Of a DNA stretch of 64,000 nucleotides, positions 48,951 through 64,000 are shown one piece after another. The position numbers and the translations under genes were made by a program. Source of the DNA: Gordionus sp. m RMFG-2023 (Eukaryota; Nematomorpha; Gordioida; Chordodea; Parachordodidae); the NCBI RefSeq assembly GCF_954871325.1, contig NC_088775.1, forward strand, positions 4,079,475 to 4,143,474, read 5' to 3'. Each line of letters opens with the position of its first letter. Within the stretch, counting starts at the first letter, position 1. The notes beneath the pieces were generated by a model. It did no database searches and was not told the origin of the DNA. It saw nothing but the letters and a program-made list of their open reading frames with translations.

Positions 48951-51900
48951 ATGAGTAGTGAAAAATTTTATTTCAACAAAGGTTGGAGCTTTGAATCGTT
49001 CAAAAATCATATACTCTCTTCTGAATGTCGAACAAATTGTAATAAATGTGATTATTGCAAGTAAAAATTTTTTAAAATTATCATGAATAAAATATTATTT
49101 TTTGATTATCTTACTCTATTTATATACAAATATTAAGGAATTGTAGCATTGGCGTATCCATAATATTTATAATGTAGGGGTTATTGGGTTGTTTCATTTT
49201 TTTAAAAAAATATTTTCATAATTTATATTGGCCATTATTTAAAAAAAATATATATTAACTTCTGCTTCAAAAAATATGGTTTATAAGACATTGTATTCAT
49301 GTGTGGGTGAAGGAAAGGCTATTTCACTGAAATGATATTTATTAAACTTTAGCAGGATCCTCCCCCCTTTTCTTTTATGCCAATGCTTCATTTATTGAAT
49401 AGAGCTTTAATATAATTTAAATGCCTTTTAATTAATATTTTATTTATTATTATTATATAGATTTATGAGAGAACTAAAACCCCATTTGACTGAAATACCT
49501 GAAATGGTTTTCCCACAAAATAAATTAGTTATTAAATATAATAAAAATGACAACAATCTAAAAAATCTATCAAATTATGAGAATAATTTAAAGCAAAATA
49601 ATTCTACAATTAATAATTTTTCAAATGTTCAAATCAGTTTTGAATGTATAAATGCCTTAAAATTAATTGGAAAATCAAATCCAGATGATGATCTAAAAGT
49701 ATCTTATTCTAAAGAATGGCTTCAATCAAGGTTAAATTATTTTATTTTATAACAAAATAATGTACTCATACAAACTACATTTTTACCTCACTTGTTACCA
49801 AAACTAAGATCAGTATTTTTTTTATTTAAATAGAAATGCAAGATATTTATTATTCATATATGAGATTCTTCAAAAAAATTTGCCTATGTTATATAAGAGA
49901 TAAAGGTATTAAAGATTCTATAAAGTCTTCTCTAAATCTTAAATTGAGATATTTAATATATTTTTTTAAATGATCTTTGATTAATTCTTAAGTTAAAAAA
50001 GGTATTAACAAAGCTTTTTATTTAATCACCTATTATCTTTTTGGCTGATGATTTGTATTTGCATTGTCTGCATAAAGGAGGGGATAAAAGAAATTGACCT
50101 CTATAAACCTTTGGGTTAGAGGGGTTAGCTTCCAAAGAGGTTATATAATTGCGAAGATTCCTCAGTCATTGGGACATTTATTGCTATCTTCAATATATTC
50201 CATTCATTACACAAAATTGATTCAATGCAAGATAGAAATGTAAATTCGAAGTTTCAGTCGTGCATGATTTGCTCCTCTCCACAACGAATATAGAGGGTGA
50301 GCTATCACTTAATTAGACCAAATTGGATTTTTTGATATATACGTTTCCCATAAATTAAGAATCCTGCATTGCACCTATTTTTCTAAGTCCAACCCTGCCC
50401 AAGAAAAAAATTTATAAATTCATTTAGAAATAAGCAATAATTTAGTCAATATTTATCTAGGAAGGAGGGGGCGGGGGGGTTATGATAAATTTCTATCCCC
50501 ATTTGTTTAACCTTTGGCTAGGTGGCCCACCCATCCATATATTATTTTTTTATTTTAACCCTGTTAAAGTCTGCTGGACCATTGGAAGTTCTAAACATCT
50601 TTGCTATGCAAATGTTTCGTGCTTTATTAGTACCAGCATAAAGGGGGGAAAAATTATTATAGCAACAAAAATTTGGCAAACTTTAAAATTAAAATGTGAT
50701 TGAAATCATTTATCCTGAAATGTTTATATTGTTCAATACCTTAATTGCATATTCTTGTAATCCGTTTAGTAAAGTATAAAAAAATGGGAAAAAAGTTTTT
50801 AGAAACACATGGTTACCAAGATAGTTAAGAATATACTCATCGTTTAATCGATAATTTTCGCTATTCTCTTTGGCAAATTAAGTACATCAAATATTTTTGG
50901 TCAGAGTTTCTTACCCCTCAATCATGTTATTTTTTGTCAGGGAAGAATCAGAAACTCAACTCAAAGGCATGGTCAAATCTTACGACTGGACATTCACTAC
51001 TTCCTATATCGGTGATTTATTGCTCAATCTCGATAACACTGATTCTTATTTCGAAAAAGACCAAACATTCCCGCAAAATTCCGAATCGATCGATTACGAA
51101 ATGCTAAAAATTCCCGAAAAAATCTTATTTTTCGATCAAATAGATTTATACGAAGACGAGTTGGGGGACAACGGGATCTCCAAATGTGACGTTAAAATAG
51201 TAAATAGCCCCTCAAAAAATTTTCGGTATTCTTTTCTTGCCCCGCTTTCATGGTTAACGAGAATTTCACGGCGAAGTAAACAAAATATGCTGTATTCGCC
51301 GCCGCAAATTCGAGTTACCCGTGAATGCAGTGTTAGGCTAAAAAAAGAAAATAAATACTGATAATGTTTTATCTAAGAAATTGCTTCTTTATACGAAAAT
51401 CATAGACCTGTAGGCCCGGTCCTAATTTTAATTTTTTTTTAAAAATCCGGGCCGGGTACTTCTTCCGGTTTATGACGAAAATCATCACTAATTATAAAAA
51501 ATTTTTAATGACACTCATTTTTAAAAAAAATCAGTAATAAATACGATTTGAAATCGTATGTTTCGTCACTTGATTTATTATTTATTTTTTATAAGGTTTC
51601 TAAACTTTTCACTTGGTCCGAAATATTGAGTAAGGGTCAAAAAACATATCTATTAGAAATTCCCCTTTCCAGTAGAGCCCATTATAAACCTCAAAAAAAA
51701 TAATCTTGAAAATATCATTTACATAATAATTTATAGGGAAGCAAATAAAAATTAATTAAGCATGGCAAAATATATAATAATTTTTTTTTAAAAAATTTGT
51801 ATAGCTCGTTAGACCCGCCAAAAAACATCTATTTCAAAATTCCCCTGTCCAGTAGAGCCCATTATAAACCTCTAAAAAATTAATCATAAAAATATCATAT

Positions 51901-53511
51901 TTACTATAAGAATTTATAGGAAAGCAAGTGAAAATTATGCATTGCAAAATATAGAATTTCCCAAAAAAATAATTGTATAGCGTGTTGCACCCGACAATCA
52001 AAAAACATCTATTAGAAATTCCCCTGTCCAGTAGAGCCCATTATAAACCTCTCAAAAATTAATATTAAAAATATCATTTACATAATAATTTATAGGAAAG
52101 CAAGTGAAAATTATGCATTGCAAAATATAATTTCCAAAAAAAAAATTGTATAGCGTGTTACACCCGGCAATCAAAAAACATCTATTAGAAATTCCCTTGT
52201 CCAATAGAGCCCATTATAAACCTCTAAAAAATTAATCTTAAAAATATCATATTTACTATAAGAATTTCTAGGGAAAAGTAATGAAAACTAAGCAATGCAA
52301 AATTATAATTTTTATAAAAAAAATTTGTATAGCGCGTTACACCCAGCTATATGTTTATTCTCCTTCGATTTTTCCTGCGAGTCGATGGCGTTATAGCTAG
52401 ATCCAAAGAAACCCGGTATTTTCATCAGGTTTTTTTTTCTTCTAACAAAATTTTTATAATCGCGTTAACTATTTTTCGGTGGAAAGATAGGTTAAAATTT
52501 GTAAATTTAATTATATATTTTAAAAAAATGGCCGCAAAATCGACTCGAAATATTTTCGAGTATTTGGAGTAATTTGAACGCCACCTTAATTTATTTTTGA
52601 ATGAATTGAATCAAAATGGCGCTCAATTAACTTTCGCGATCAAATTAACGAAGTAGAAGATAAATTTACAAAAAGGAAATATATTTAATTAATAATTTCG
52701 AATAGATTTTCTTTTTAAAGAAAAATGAGGTGTCAGTGTGAAATTTTACAGACTAGCACGAATTTCGCAGTGAAGTCAATGACCTATAATAATACCTACC
52801 TAGACTGACCATGCATTCATATTTGAAAGCGTCATTGAATACAAATCAGCTGGATCCGCCATTTTTGTAACCCTAATTATTCTCACGTTAAAAACTACTA
52901 TCGAATTGATAACTTGCTTCCTTATTATCTCGATGATCAAAAGTTTGCGTTCAGACAGGAATAAATTGGCCTCTCGTTTAAAATTTTTAATAATGATATA
53001 GGTAATCAAAATGGCATCTCCAGCTGTTTTCATTGATATAAACTTAATAAATACATCGTCAGTCTAGGTATTATTGTATGTCATTGAGTGAAGTATACTA
53101 AAATATTATATTAAATATAATATTTTTATATTCATTTTTGTATTCTTCGCTAATTCATGCTAACCGTGAATGCAGGGTTTATACAATAGTTATTTAGGAT
53201 TAAATGTTTGCTAACATAATAATTATGCATATTTATTGTTGATTTTTTTTAAAAATATATATAGTTTGACACTAATTACATTTTGAGGGAACACAGCGAG
53301 AAGGAACAAAAACTTTCGGCCAATGATAACTATGATGTAAGTTTTTTTAAAATTTGACACATGCGCATAACTTGTTTTTATTTTTTTTAAAAAATAATAA
53401 TTGAATTAGATTCCTTCAACTAATATTTTGTCGAACATAGATGAGGTGTGCTCAAAATTACCCGTTTTGCGAATGTATACCGAAAAGATTAATATTCATG
53501 TGTCATGTTAA
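48951..53511 (+). CDS. TIPRL: TIP41-like protein (TIPRL), PP2A-family phosphatase regulator
   Basis: TIPRL binds the catalytic subunits of PP2A-type phosphatases and tunes TOR and stress signalling in the cytosol. Six exons (48951-49060, 49461-49730, 50941-51225, 52347-52428, 53265-53336, 53410-53511) sum to 921 nt, 306 residues, all GT-AG and in phase. Conserved blocks in order: GWSFESFKNHI; LTEIPEMVF; ISFECINALKLI; EWLQSREESE; KSYDWTFTTSYIGDLL; KILFFDQIDLYEDELGDNGI; FILLRFFLRVDGVIARSKET; NYILREHSEKE; and a C-terminal IDEVCSKLPVLRMY. It is about 35 residues longer than human TIPRL, mostly through an Asn-rich stretch in exon 2 and a loop in exon 3. Four cysteines in exon 1 (residues 26, 30, 33, 36) are unusual for the family. 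A satellite fills intron 3 and a MITE sits in intron 4. AATAAA lies about 65 bases after the stop. Confidence 0.93.
51638..52346. repeat. Four-unit tandem satellite (173-182 bp) filling TIPRL intron 3
   Basis: Units start near 51638, 51820, 52000 and 52173. Each carries ATCTATTAGAAATTCCCCTG (with variants), CCAGTAGAGCCCATTATAAA and an end like TATAGCGTGTTACACCCG. The last unit ends TTACACCCAG directly before exon 4, so the 3' splice site of the intron is formed by the satellite edge. Confidence 0.88.
52790..53075. mobile_element. MITE family 2, in TIPRL intron 4
   Basis: The ends read ACCTAGACTGACCATGCATT and the inverse ACATCGTCAGTCTAGGTATT. The body (TGATAACTTGCTTCCTTATT, AGGAATAAATTGGC) matches the copies next to the BTB genes. 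Confidence 0.72.
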
Positions 53512-53576
53512 ACATACGCCTTTTATATATTATTATATGAACCTCTAAAATAATGTATATTATTTGAGAATCGATA

Positions 53577-53582
53577 AATAAA
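53577..53582 (+). terminator. Polyadenylation signal AATAAA of TIPRL (putative)
   Basis: AATAAA in GATAAATAAAAGTG, about 65 bases beyond the TIPRL stop. Plausible by position, but such hexamers are common in DNA this AT-rich. Confidence 0.45.
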
Positions 53583-54919
53583 AGTGATTATTTTTTTTGT
53601 TTATTCCTAACACAGCAAACTTTCCAATGATTTGTGGGGTAATTCTGATCAAGATAAGTCGTTTTTCTTTAAATTATTTTCGAAAAAAAAAATCCATGTA
53701 AGTACTAGCGTACAAATTTTTTTTTGTCACGCTAAACATTATTATACTGAATCGCGATAAATATTCTGAAGGCAAAATCGTTCGTCGTCTTGACATTATC
53801 CAATTTAATTGATAATTAATTAATCATAATTGAAATTTTTTAAAAATAAATTTATACCTAATGCCATATAAACTACGATAAATTCTATTCGATATGGCAT
53901 TCTAGTTGTTTGTTTGTATTCCAAAAATTGTTTGGAATGCTAAAAATTAATAAATATATTTTGGTTTATCGAGTCTTAAAATTAGGAACAATTTCATTTT
54001 TAAAAAGATTTTTTTTTTCTCTCATCTTTATTCTTAAATCATAAAATAATTTGCATACACGGAGGTCATAATAAAAAATAAATATTGTATAATTAGATAT
54101 TTTAATTTTTTTTTATATAAATAATTTATTGTATAGGATAAAATAAATATATATATTTCCTTCAATCACTTAAAATATAATTTGTTTTAAGATTTATTTT
54201 ACCTGGTAAAAATTTTTTATTTATACTTTGAATTATAAGTTAACATGATACATGTAATGAAAAATAACGCAAAATCATTTTTAATAGTTATAGTTACATT
54301 TTTTTTAAAACTTACACTTGAATGTAACTAGTAAGAGTTACATATTCTTTATAAAAATAATTAGTTATTATGTAACAACTAATTATAAATAACTTAGTAA
54401 CATATTCAGAAAGTATCATGCTGTATATTATAAAAATACGAGTTCAATATAAAATAAAATAGCTTTTTAAAAAAATAAATAATATATATAGTTAATTGTT
54501 GAATATAATTCTAACCGAATTACTTTGAATTATAAGAAAGAATGTTAGTAGTAATAATACCATTATTTACCAAAATTTATTTCACTGGGAATAATATTTA
54601 AAATGGGCGGTTTATATATTTTAGCCTTACCTGATACTAAGATGGATAAACATAATAAAAAAAACATTCGTTTGTTTATATTTTATAAATTATATTATCA
54701 TAAATAAAATACTGTTTATAATAATACGATCACAGAACTTATTTAGAATTTTAGGGGAGGTGTTAAGCAAAATCAGGAAACCATTGTTTGAAAAAATCTA
54801 ATTAAGACCTTAAATAGCATTTTATACTTTAAAAAATCTAGAGTTTTGACTGATCGCTTTTAAATATAATATTTTGGTTCCTAATTTAAAGTTCCCCCTT
54901 TTTTATCTAGTAAAAAAAA
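53583..54919. other. Space between the convergent TIPRL and BCKDHB genes
   Basis: AT-rich 3' flanks of two genes ending towards each other. No element or RNA recognised. Confidence 0.5.
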
Positions 54920-59329
<4,410 letters not shown>

Positions 59330-60508
59330 CTGGATGATTTTTTAATTTAAAAACATTTTATTAAAAATTTGCCTTCATTTTCATTGTTGATGGGATGAAA
59401 TTTAAATTGAGTTGAATATGAAGACTTGATTTCTAGCTTCAAAAAAAATTTACCGAATTTTTTGAGTATCATATGATTTTTAAAATGAATGTATGCTCAT
59501 ATTAGCATTTAATAAGTTTTAGTGTTTTTTCCTACATAGCGTCTATCATAGATAATGTAAAAAAACTATTTAATTCCCAGTTTCGATCAAATGTTTTCTA
59601 TAACTTTTGACTGATTAATTTATAACTTTTGATCATATCCTTTTTTCGATATATAAAGTTGAAAAACATAGAATTCCTCAGTTATTAGTTTATTTTATAA
59701 ACAAATTTAAGATTTAAAATTACATTTAATACTATAATTGTCAATAAAATAATAGCTTCTGTTAAAATATGGCCTAAGGCTTCCTCAGCCAATAAAACAA
59801 TGTCCTAAAAATTTTAAAATAAATTTCTTAATATGAAAAAATGTAATATACTCCACAGTCCACATAAATATTTTATTTCTAAATTTTTAAATAACATTGC
59901 ATTTTAAAACTCAATAATTTTGTTCCTCTTTCTGAATTCTATTCAGAAAAGAAACTTAGGCGCTATTTTTATAGTTTTTTTAAATTATATATTTTGACAA
60001 AGATTTATTTATTCTTATTTTTTGATCTAAAAATGACTATTTAGAATAACTATTTAGTATTTTAAAAAAGTAGAATAAAGTTTAAGAAGCTCATATATCC
60101 AAATATCATTTGTCATTAGTTTTTAATTGACAGTTTATATTATTCACCAGTTTCTTCCAGATTTATGTATATTTAGTTTTTGGTTTCACATCCCCACCCG
60201 ATCGAGCACTGTGCCAAAATCAATTAATGGAGAAACTTTTAAAAATAGAGAAAAATTAAAGGTAAAATAAAATATTTCCAAAAATATTAAATTTTTCTAA
60301 ATCGTCCACATTTAATTTTTTTAAGTAATAATGTATAACTATCCAGTAGAATACATTTGACATTAATGCTTCCCAAATAACAATATATCTATAATACAAT
60401 TATACCATATATATTTTATGCCAGAATTAATAAAATATAAATCGTAATAATATTTTATCCCGATTCAAGTATTTGGTAAATTCAAAGTTCAAATGACGAA
60501 TATGGTTA
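59330..60508. other. Region between BCKDHB and the VWC gene; should hold the BCKDHB 5' end
   Basis: The missing first exon(s) and promoter of BCKDHB are expected here or further right. A minus-strand frame near 59805-59750 (DIVLLAEEALGHILTEAI) is bounded by a TTTAG acceptor but does not match the family. Nothing else recognised. Confidence 0.4.
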
Positions 60509-60832
60509 TTAGGTTGCATATAATACGTTGCAGGGTTTTGGACAACAATCGGGATATAAAGCTTTTTCGTCAACGGTAAGACAAGGTGCCTTTGAATTTG
60601 CACATCTGTGAACCATTATTATTTAAATAATAGAAAATAAAAAATCCCTTCTTCCATTTCTTGTACTTTCTAATATATAAAATGTTTTAAACTTACGTGT
60701 AGCATTCGGTATTCATTTCGAGACCTTCTGAGATGCACGCGCATTGCATACAACGTTTAGGAGAATTATTCCATACTTCGCCGGGTTTAATAGCAACATT
60801 GAGGTTGCCGCCGAAAGTAATCAAGCATTTAC
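60509..60832 (-). CDS. Secreted von Willebrand factor C-type cysteine-rich protein, last two exons
   Basis: Minus-strand exons 60832-60697 and 60605-60509 are joined by a 91-nt intron with a consensus donor (GTAAGT) and acceptor (TTCACAG). They encode KCLITFGGNL, IKPGEVW, then KRCMQCACISE, ECYTCANSKAPCLTVDEKAL and YPDCCPKPCNVLYAT before the stop. Ten cysteines, with C-x2-C-x-C followed by CC-x3-C, fit the VWC pattern. The YPDCCPKP ending resembles single-VWC proteins of arthropods, some of which are induced by infection; that link is family knowledge only. Exon 60832 starts mid-codon after an acceptor, so at least one upstream exon with the signal peptide lies to the right and was not found. 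The reading is clean, with no stops. The gene shares its strand with BCKDHB, which begins about 1.2 kb downstream. Confidence 0.8.
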
Positions 60833-61924
60833 CTAAATCATTAAATTATTATCTATAATTTAATTAGAAACATGTAGACATGACCCGAGTACTCGGGCAG
60901 GCCCGTATTTTTATTTTTTTTTAAACATACTCGGGGGGGGGGGGGGCTAAGAAGTTTTATGAAAAATATCCGGGTCTGGCTAAATATTTTAAAATCGAAT
61001 ATTAGAAATCACCATTGTTATCTTTAATAACTAAAAAAATATATATATATATTCAAAATTTTTATAAAAAAAATCCGGGTTCTGCCGATTAAAAAGAATT
61101 TTGTCCGGACTAGGCTTGGAAATATAAAATGCGGGCCTGGTGGTGAAAATGGTACCACTGTTTGATGTTAATATCCTAAATATCCTTGAAGTCTACAGGA
61201 CCCAGCTCGAAGCATTTTGTAAATGTTATCCGGTTCAGCCCGATTATTTTTTTTGACAGCCAAGCCAGATTTTGGGCTTCGAGTATGGTCTCGCCTATTT
61301 CTAGTAATTACATTTAATGAAAAATATTATGAAAACCAGTTAGTTTTTATAAAAGGCTTAACATTTAGACATTTGTAAATCTACTGATGAATGCGTTAAT
61401 GTGATGCGAAATTTATTTAACAGTAGATACGTATTTATTTTAAATAAAATAAAAATGTTGAGACGCGTCTAGGTTCATTGTGTTCCAATATTTTTTGGCC
61501 TTATTATAAAATATATAATTTTTCGTTTTAAATGACGTTGCACAATTATAATCTTCTATATTTAAATTTTTTATATATCTGGATGATTTAAATTTTAAAA
61601 TAATTTTTTAATAATTTAAATCAGGAATGTCCCATATAACGAGATCAAATCAAATATTAGTTATTTTTGAAAAAAATGGGATATGCTCTGTCCTATATTT
61701 TTACATTATATGTAGTTATAATATTAAATGACAATCAAATAATGTATAAATGTCAAGGATTAAAATTATATATTTATAATTATTATAATCACGAAGATGA
61801 AGAATAAAAATGGTTAATGATGCTTACTACCAAGTGAATGTATGGAAATATTCTAAATACCAACCTAATTTGCTAAATACCGACCAAAATTTATTAAAAT
61901 GTAATAAGATCCTTATTATTTAAT
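60833..61924. other. Intron or intergenic DNA with a GC-rich interspersed repeat
   Basis: A repeat patch at about 60875-61310 has GACCCGAGTACTCGGGCAGG at its left and an inverse-like CTCGAGTATGGTCTCGCC-type word at its right, plus GC-rich words such as GATATCCGGGTC-type runs and a poly-G tract near 60937. It resembles the other GC-rich elements but no target duplication was found. No exon identified. Confidence 0.45.
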
Positions 61925-62095
61925 ATATTAATACGGAATCACGTGGTTGAGTCCGGCCTCCTATATATCCCCCCAAGGATGGAACCACCAAGTTAGAATA
62001 AGAAAAAAAACACGATCATTCCTGGGATTCGAACCCGGGACCATGGGATAAGTAAACCAAGCTCTTGCCTACTAGGCCATAGAGGCTTTCCAAAA
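61925..62095 (-). mobile_element. tRNA-derived SINE
   Basis: On the minus strand it starts GCCTCTATGGCCTAGTAGGC (A-box), has a B-box GGTTCGAATCC, and continues into a non-tRNA body with TTGGTGGTTCCATCCTTGGG. The T-arm nearly pairs, but the 3' acceptor half does not match the 5' end, so it is not a functional tRNA gene. Related to but distinct from the SINE at 8381. Confidence 0.65.
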
Positions 62096-64000
62096 AACAC
62101 GATTTTTCAAATATATATTATAAATATATTTGGTAGTGCCTATCCAAATGAAAAATAAACAAAATTCAAATTTGATAGATGGTACCTTAAGGTACCAAGC
62201 ATCATTAACCAATAAAAATAGATACTCCCTTGTCTCAATATAATAAAGGATTTGATGTGTACTTATGCTTTTTAATTAAATTTTTTTAAACAAGATGAGT
62301 GAGTAACAAATGATTTATAATTTTTTCCCCATTTTTATAAAATATTTATTTATTAATTTGTTTATTAATCATTTTCCATTTATATTCAAATGAAGATATC
62401 TTGAACTTGATTTTGTATAATTTGAAAATAAAATTAACATAATTTTTGGGGTTATAAAAGCTTAATTTATATCGATTATAATTTGTTACATTTATGGTAA
62501 GCACGATTTGTTCAAGTAATGCAAAATTAATCGCCAGCGAAATTAGAGCGGATTTGTGGCAACTATAAGAACTTTACGATACGTAAAGCGCTGGCGCCAA
62601 TTTATATTTCTCACTCCGTACCTATAATTTATACTTTATTGATGGGTTACACTTATGTAAAGGTACCAGAAAATAATTTCGCATCACTTAAACAAATCAC
62701 GAAATGAGACGTAAGATTGGTATTATTAATATTATATGAAAAGAATTCTAAAAAAAATTCTTTAATTTATTCTAACATAAATCATCTTTAAGTAAAATTT
62801 AAGAAAGGCAACATTTTTAGAAATTAAAATAAGATAAACGCTTATAGGTGAATATTCTGATAAAATAAAGATTACAATTTAAATAACATTTTTTAAAATA
62901 AAATAAAATTGGTACCCCCACCCCTTTTTTTTCTTCTTTTGCAATATCACCACTAGCTACACTTAAGAATATAATTATCAAGTGATGAAATAAAAAGAAG
63001 AAATATTTAATAATAGGTTATTTTTAGGTAATAATTTATTATTAAATTAGGCTTTTTTTAGAAACAAAATAAGTTAAAAGGATAGATAGCATAGTCATAA
63101 CTGGCCTTTTACTGAAAAAAAGAGCTCACATTTTTCTTTAAATTGCCTATTTCGATCATATTTATTCGGTAACTTTTTCTCATTCGTTAATATTTTTTTT
63201 AAAGTGAGATTCGTGAATAAGTAGATAATGATTTAATTATGTAAATAATATAAAACATAATAAAAGCAATTTTGTAGGGCCGGGGGGGGGGGGGGGGGTG
63301 TTAGGAAATTTTAGAATAAGTGCCAGGCCCTAAAATGCCCCTTCCCTATTTGATTTAAATTTCAATATCTATATCGGATTTTACTAATATTATAATATGT
63401 TTCGTGGAATATTCCTCCGTTAACATAGCGGGGTGACCATATCATACATACCAATATGAAGCTTAGGATTCGAGAAGAGAGAATATTCTTTAATTGATAC
63501 ATCTATAATTTATGTTAGTTTTAAAATAAAATATACACTATAAGCATGCATATCAGGTTATAAAAAACCCTATTCAAGTGTTTGGTTATCCGAAAATTCA
63601 ATTTAAAAGGATATTTTAGAAGATATTTATTGTCTTGTCGATTATTAAATCTCAGTAAAATTTATATTATATTTTATCATCTTGCTAAGTCTTCAGGATC
63701 GATTCTCTTCTTTTTGGCATTATAACTCGTTCGCTGCTATGGTTAAAATACTTGACCTTTTTTTTTAAATTCAATCCCACTCCATCATGATTTCTACTGT
63801 CTGGTTGATCCTTTTTTTTCCACTGACACTTCTAACATCCCTTTACACCCAGAATCTTAGACACATTGAACTGGCTATTTCTCATCGTTACATATGAAAT
63901 TAAACGATTAATATAACGAGTAATCTAAATAGCATTTTATTATTCCCTATTTATATTAGGCATACATAACTCTAAAATTGTTAACCCTTCACTCTTTAAA
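62096..64000. other. AT-rich terminal region, no gene recognised
   Basis: Contains a long poly-G run (about 63283-63299), a C-rich/T-rich patch near 62915-62940 and otherwise low-complexity A/T. Missing 5' exons of the VWC gene could lie here but were not seen. Confidence 0.45.

Noticed and set aside
51638-52346. The regular repeats as a CRISPR-like array
   Set aside because: Units are contiguous and similar throughout, with no short repeat and unique-spacer pattern, and they lie in a eukaryotic intron.
62021-62090. A genuine tRNA gene
   Set aside because: The B-box and T-arm are good, but the acceptor stem does not pair and the sequence continues into a non-tRNA body, so it was called a SINE.

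Overview
This window is nuclear DNA from an animal. It is very AT-rich and its genes are split by spliceosomal GT-AG introns, several of them extremely short (34-57 nt). The readable genes are animal or general eukaryotic ones: sphingosine kinase, a TIPRL/TIP41 phosphatase regulator, mitochondrial BCKDHB, a secreted von Willebrand C-type cysteine-rich protein and a small BTB family. The secreted VWC protein resembles arthropod single-VWC proteins, so an arthropod is possible, but nothing here fixes the phylum.

Layout. 1-2.6 kb: two hAT DNA transposons, one on each strand. 2.6-34 kb: a BTB gene cluster built by duplication. Copy A (3764-4947) has no exon 1 in view, copy B (18468-20697) carries a frameshift, copy C (23847-27509) is intact, and a 3' relic lies at 16.8 kb. 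A and C sit in direct segmental duplicates (about 2612-11064 and 25122-33968). These also carry exons 1-2 of sphingosine kinase, so an orphan 5' piece of that gene lies at 10.7 kb and the complete gene runs from 33.6 to 45.0 kb. The large sphingosine kinase introns hold an old 1.9 kb hAT with a younger palindromic MITE nested in it, a second hAT MITE, and two head-to-head LINE fragments. 46.8-48.2 kb: a long-TIR non-autonomous element. 48.95-53.5 kb: TIPRL on the plus strand, with a four-unit satellite in one intron. 54.9-59.3 kb: BCKDHB on the minus strand, facing TIPRL tail to tail. 60.5-60.8 kb: two exons of the VWC gene on the minus strand. The rest is AT-rich intergenic DNA with a tRNA-derived SINE.

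The host genes do not form a pathway. Sphingosine kinase makes sphingosine-1-phosphate, TIPRL regulates PP2A-type phosphatases, BCKDHB degrades branched-chain keto acids, and the BTB proteins are probable adaptors for CUL3-type ubiquitin ligases or other partners. What ties the window together is repeat biology. At least four MITE families are present, three of them with hAT-like ends and 8-bp target duplications and one with a TAA duplication. Segmental duplication, and probably gene conversion, have shaped the BTB cluster.

All exon models were read by eye from frame, splice signals and remembered family sequences. For sphingosine kinase, TIPRL and BTB copy C the exon lengths sum exactly to whole codons.
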